In this document: in pieces, positions 20,889 through 22,961 of the stretch | Layout: each line of letters begins with the position of its first letter | Numbering within the stretch: position 1 is the first letter of the stretch | Assembly (NCBI GenBank): GCA_036399835.1 | Contig: DASWMI010000065.1 | Location: forward strand, 1-22,961 | Direction of reading: 5' to 3' | From: DASYML01 sp036399835 | GTDB lineage: Bacteria > Acidobacteriota > Blastocatellia > Pyrinomonadales > Pyrinomonadaceae | DNA length: 22,961 nucleotides | Notes under the pieces: model-generated | Seen by the model: the letters and a program-made list of their open reading frames with translations, nothing else | The model's database searches: none | Told to the model about the DNA's origin: nothing | Translations under genes and position numbers: made by a program

Positions 20889-20999
20889 AAAGCCATCTCT
20901 TAGACAGCCGCGCCAAATTCCGGCGCATTATGCCACTGATTCGCCCCGCGCGCACAAAAAAAATATACAGCTATCCAGACTTTGCCCCCAGAGTCTATT
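20889..20999. other. spacer between the array and the methyltransferase promoter region
   Basis: No gene. A small hairpin GCGCC/GGCGC lies near 20911-20927, followed by an A-run with ATATA (20954-20968). AGACTTTGCCCCCAGAGTCT (about 20978-20997) carries AGACT/AGTCT arms related to the operator-like repeat that follows. Confidence 0.4.
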
Positions 21000-21035
21000 T
21001 TGACCACAAAGTATTAGGCTTGACTATAAAGTCTA
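21000..21035. promoter_or_regulatory. tandem operator-like repeat; left copy of the 17-base inverted repeat
   Basis: Two related words in direct orientation: TTGACCACAAAGTATTAG (21000-21017) and TTGACTATAAAGTCTAG (21020-21036), about 20 bases apart. The second contains the palindrome GACT-ATAA-AGTC and forms the left copy (CTTGACTATAAAGTCTA, 21019-21035) of a perfect inverted repeat with 22944-22960. TTGACC (21000) and TATAAA (21025) could form a promoter with a long 19-base spacer, overlapped by the palindrome. Confidence 0.65.
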
Positions 21036-21087
21036 GCGTTTGCGTTTCTGGCGGGGGTTGGCGAGAGGCTGAGAAGCAAGATAGTAG

Positions 21088-21115
21088 TTGCACAGACTAA
21101 CCAAGCCTTGTGCAA
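21088..21115. promoter_or_regulatory. inverted repeat upstream of the methyltransferase-nuclease gene
   Basis: TTGCACA (21088-21094) and TGTGCAA (21109-21115), perfect 7-base arms 14 bases apart. It lies about 90 bases before the gene, followed by CATAAT (21126-21131), a possible -10 element. Confidence 0.5.
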
Positions 21116-21152
21116 AATCCCCTGCCATAATCTATGCTGTGTTATACAATCA

Positions 21153-21203
21153 ATGTACGAACTCGGTATTGAACCCACTTTCGAGATGGAGGACGAATCC
21201 TGA
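21153..21203 (+). CDS. possible 16-residue leader peptide
   Basis: The frame reads MYELGIEPTFEMEDES then TGA, ending 2 bases before the methyltransferase ATG (TGATTATG). The ribosome site for the large gene (GGAGG, 21188-21192) is inside it, 13 bases from ATG 21206. That is longer than ideal, so termination of this peptide could help start the next gene. No ribosome site of its own is seen. Speculative. Confidence 0.25.
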   Translation: MYELGIEPTFEMEDES

Positions 21204-21205
21204 TT

Positions 21206-22942
21206 ATGGCACACAAAAACGCTCTCCACTTTGGCGATAACTTGGAGATTCTTCGTAATGAAATAAAAGACGAGTCAGTTGATCTTGTGTATCTTGACCC
21301 GCCTTTTAATTCAAATGCTACTTATAATGTTCTATTCAAGTCGCCCAAAGGCCATAAATCAGACGCGCAAATTGAGGCATTTGAAGATACTTGGCATTGG
21401 GGAGAAGAAGCCGAAAAGGAATTCAACGAACTAATACAACAGCCTAATACAGATGTGTCTGAAATGATGCAGGCTCTCAGACGGTTTCTTAAAGAGAACG
21501 ACATGATGGCCTACCTCACGATGATAGCTAACCGTCTATTGGAATTGCACCGAGTCCTCAAGGAAACAGGTTCTCTCTATCTTCACTGTGACCCAACTGC
21601 TTCGCATTATTTGAAGATCGTTCTTGATGGCGTATTCGGAAAGGAGAACTTTGTAAACGAAATCATCTGGCGGCGAGCCTTCGCCCACAATGACCCGAAT
21701 CGCTGCGGTAGAATCCACGACACTATTTTATTTTATGCAAAGTCAGACCATCGTACCTGGAATCGCGTACTACAGAAACCAAGCCCAGAATATGTTGACA
21801 TGTTTTTCGACCAATATGATGAGGAGCGAAAAGAGCGATACGCAAGACTGCCGCTTGATGCCCCTCGGCATGGAAGCGGCGGCAATCTGATCTATGAATG
21901 GAAAGGAATGTGGCCGTCAGCGAATAGAACATGGTCATGTACGATAGATAAAATGATGGAATATGAAAAAGCCGGGCGAATTCATTACCCAAAGAAAGGT
22001 ATGCCCCGCTTGAAACGGTATGAGAGCGAGTATGAAGGTACAGTAATACAAGACATCTGGACTGACATCAATAAAATCCACAACCAATCCCCTGAACTAC
22101 TTGGCTACCCGACACAAAAGCCGCTTGCATTGCTTGAGCGCATCATCAAGGCATCCAGCAACGAAGACGATACCGTGCTTGATCCCTTCTGTGGGTGCGG
22201 TACAGCGATTCACGCCGCGCAAAAGCTCAAGCGGAGATGGATAGGCATTGACATCACTCATTTAGCCATTAGTCTTATTGAAAAGCGCCTACGCGGGGCG
22301 TTCCCCGGCATCAACTTTGAAGTTCATGGCACGCCTAAAGATTTCGAGAGCGCGAAAGACTTAGCACGTCGGGATAAGTATCAATTCCAATGGTGGGCCT
22401 GTTCTCTAGTTAATGCAAATCCCTATCAGGGAAAGAAAAAAGGCGCTGATACTGGAATAGATGGTTTGATCTATTTTCAGGATGACCAGTCTGAGATTCA
22501 CAAGCATAGGTCTTTACCCAAAAAGATAGTCGTTTCAGTTAAAGGGGGCGAAAATGTTTCTGTTCCTATGATAAGAGACTTAGGCCATGTCGTTGAAAGA
22601 GAGGGGGCAGAAATTGGTTTATTCATAACACTGACCGAACCAACACGGCCTATGCTCAAGGAAGCTGTTAAAGCTGGATATTACACCAGCCCAACAGGAG
22701 CAGACTTTCCAAAGATTCAAATACTCACTATCAAGGGCTTGCTTGATAAAACTGAACATCCGCGCTACCCAGACTTAATGAAGGGCGGTTTGATGTTCAA
22801 GAGAGCAAGAAAAGAAGTGAAAGAAGAGCAGATCGGACTACCCGCTATCGCTCGCGGAGGGAGAGCTAAACAAGTCCCGCTCCCTGGCCGCGACTTCTCA
22901 AATTCCCCTCTGTTAGATGACATAGAAGACGAAGAATCGTAA
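21206..22942 (+). CDS. DNA N4/N6 methyltransferase fused to an Mrr-like PD-(D/E)XK nuclease domain
   Basis: 578 residues. The methyltransferase half has catalytic motif IV DPPF (31-34, in VDLVYLDPPFNSN) before the SAM site DPFCGCGT (326-333), the beta-class order, plus YPTQKP (301-306) and WIGIDIT (345-351). It should methylate the exocyclic amine of A or C. Residues ~395-515 form a second domain, FQWWACSLVNANPYQGKKKG, then GIDG (Asp419) and IVVSVKGG (Lys446). This matches the D ... x-K core of Mrr-type restriction nucleases, although Ser444 replaces the usual Gln/Glu. The C-terminus is acidic (DDIEDEES). Modification and cleavage in one chain suggest a self-contained restriction-modification enzyme. 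Codon use and base composition are more AT-rich than the core genes. No separate specificity subunit is visible. Confidence 0.88.
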   Translation: MAHKNALHFGDNLEILRNEIKDESVDLVYLDPPFNSNATYNVLFKSPKGHKSDAQIEAFEDTWHWGEEAEKEFNELIQQPNTDVSEMMQALRRFLKENDMMAYLTMIANRLLELHRVLKETGSLYLHCDPTASHYLKIVLDGVFGKENFVNEIIWRRAFAHNDPNRCGRIHDTILFYAKSDHRTWNRVLQKPSPEYVDMFFDQYDEERKERYARLPLDAPRHGSGGNLIYEWKGMWPSANRTWSCTIDKMMEYEKAGRIHYPKKGMPRLKRYESEYEGTVIQDIWTDINKIHNQSPELLGYPTQKPLALLERIIKASSNEDDTVLDPFCGCGTAIHAAQKLKRRWIGIDITHLAISLIEKRLRGAFPGINFEVHGTPKDFESAKDLARRDKYQFQWWACSLVNANPYQGKKKGADTGIDGLIYFQDDQSEIHKHRSLPKKIVVSVKGGENVSVPMIRDLGHVVEREGAEIGLFITLTEPTRPMLKEAVKAGYYTSPTGADFPKIQILTIKGLLDKTEHPRYPDLMKGGLMFKRARKEVKEEQIGLPAIARGGRAKQVPLPGRDFSNSPLLDDIEDEES

Positions 22943-22943
22943 A

Positions 22944-22960
22944 TAGACTTTATAGTCAAG
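22944..22960. repeat. right copy of the 17-base inverted repeat
   Basis: TAGACTTTATAGTCAAG is the exact reverse complement of 21019-21035. It starts one base after the methyltransferase-nuclease stop codon, and the window ends one base beyond it. It may be a terminal repeat of a cassette, or the operator of a gene lying outside the window. Confidence 0.8.
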
Positions 22961-22961
22961 T

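Overview
The window looks like a bacterial chromosome segment, most likely from an Acidobacteriota member of the Blastocatellia type. That assignment is inference. It rests on the large Ser/Thr kinase fused to a membrane segment, a TolB/FlgO-like domain and TPRs, on a DUF4388-DnaJ-TPR protein, and on dense two-strand packing of signalling genes. No rRNA or tRNA gene was seen.

Positions 1 to about 17,950 read as high-GC core chromosome. From the left there are two minus-strand envelope proteins (a BON-domain membrane protein cut by the window edge, and a glycine-zipper protein). They are followed by plus-strand housekeeping genes: a histone-deacetylase-family amidohydrolase, a double zinc-ribbon protein, a PaaG-like enoyl-CoA hydratase/isomerase and an MFS exporter. 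A minus-strand block (8987 down to 5645) encodes a DUF4388-DnaJ-TPR protein, an HD-GYP-like phosphodiesterase and a protein resembling a catalytically dead Dam-type methyltransferase. It is read divergently from a GAF histidine kinase, a GNAT acetyltransferase and an M20-family peptidase with an altered metal site. A large kinase-TPR protein (minus), a lone receiver-domain protein, a fluoride riboswitch with crcB, and an Asp/Glu-racemase-family protein follow.

From about 17,990 to the right edge the sequence is more AT-rich and looks like a defence or accessory island. It holds a MntA/HepT toxin-antitoxin pair, a small conserved protein with a nearly leaderless promoter, an AbrB/MazE-type DNA-binding protein, an XRE regulator with a strong palindromic operator next to it, a coiled-coil conserved protein, and a single-gene DNA methyltransferase fused to an Mrr-like nuclease domain.

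The most unusual signal is a non-coding array at 20519-20888. It contains about 16 degenerate copies of a 15-base palindrome (best copy GTTTGAAATTCAAAC) on a 20-21 base pitch. Two AAGCTT-centred palindromes fill exactly the two slots where a copy is missing. It lies between the coiled-coil protein gene and the methyltransferase-nuclease gene. That latter gene is bracketed by a perfect 17-base inverted repeat (21019-21035 and 22944-22960) whose core resembles the operators of restriction-modification controller proteins. Array, bracketing repeats and fused enzyme together are the best candidate for an undescribed system here.
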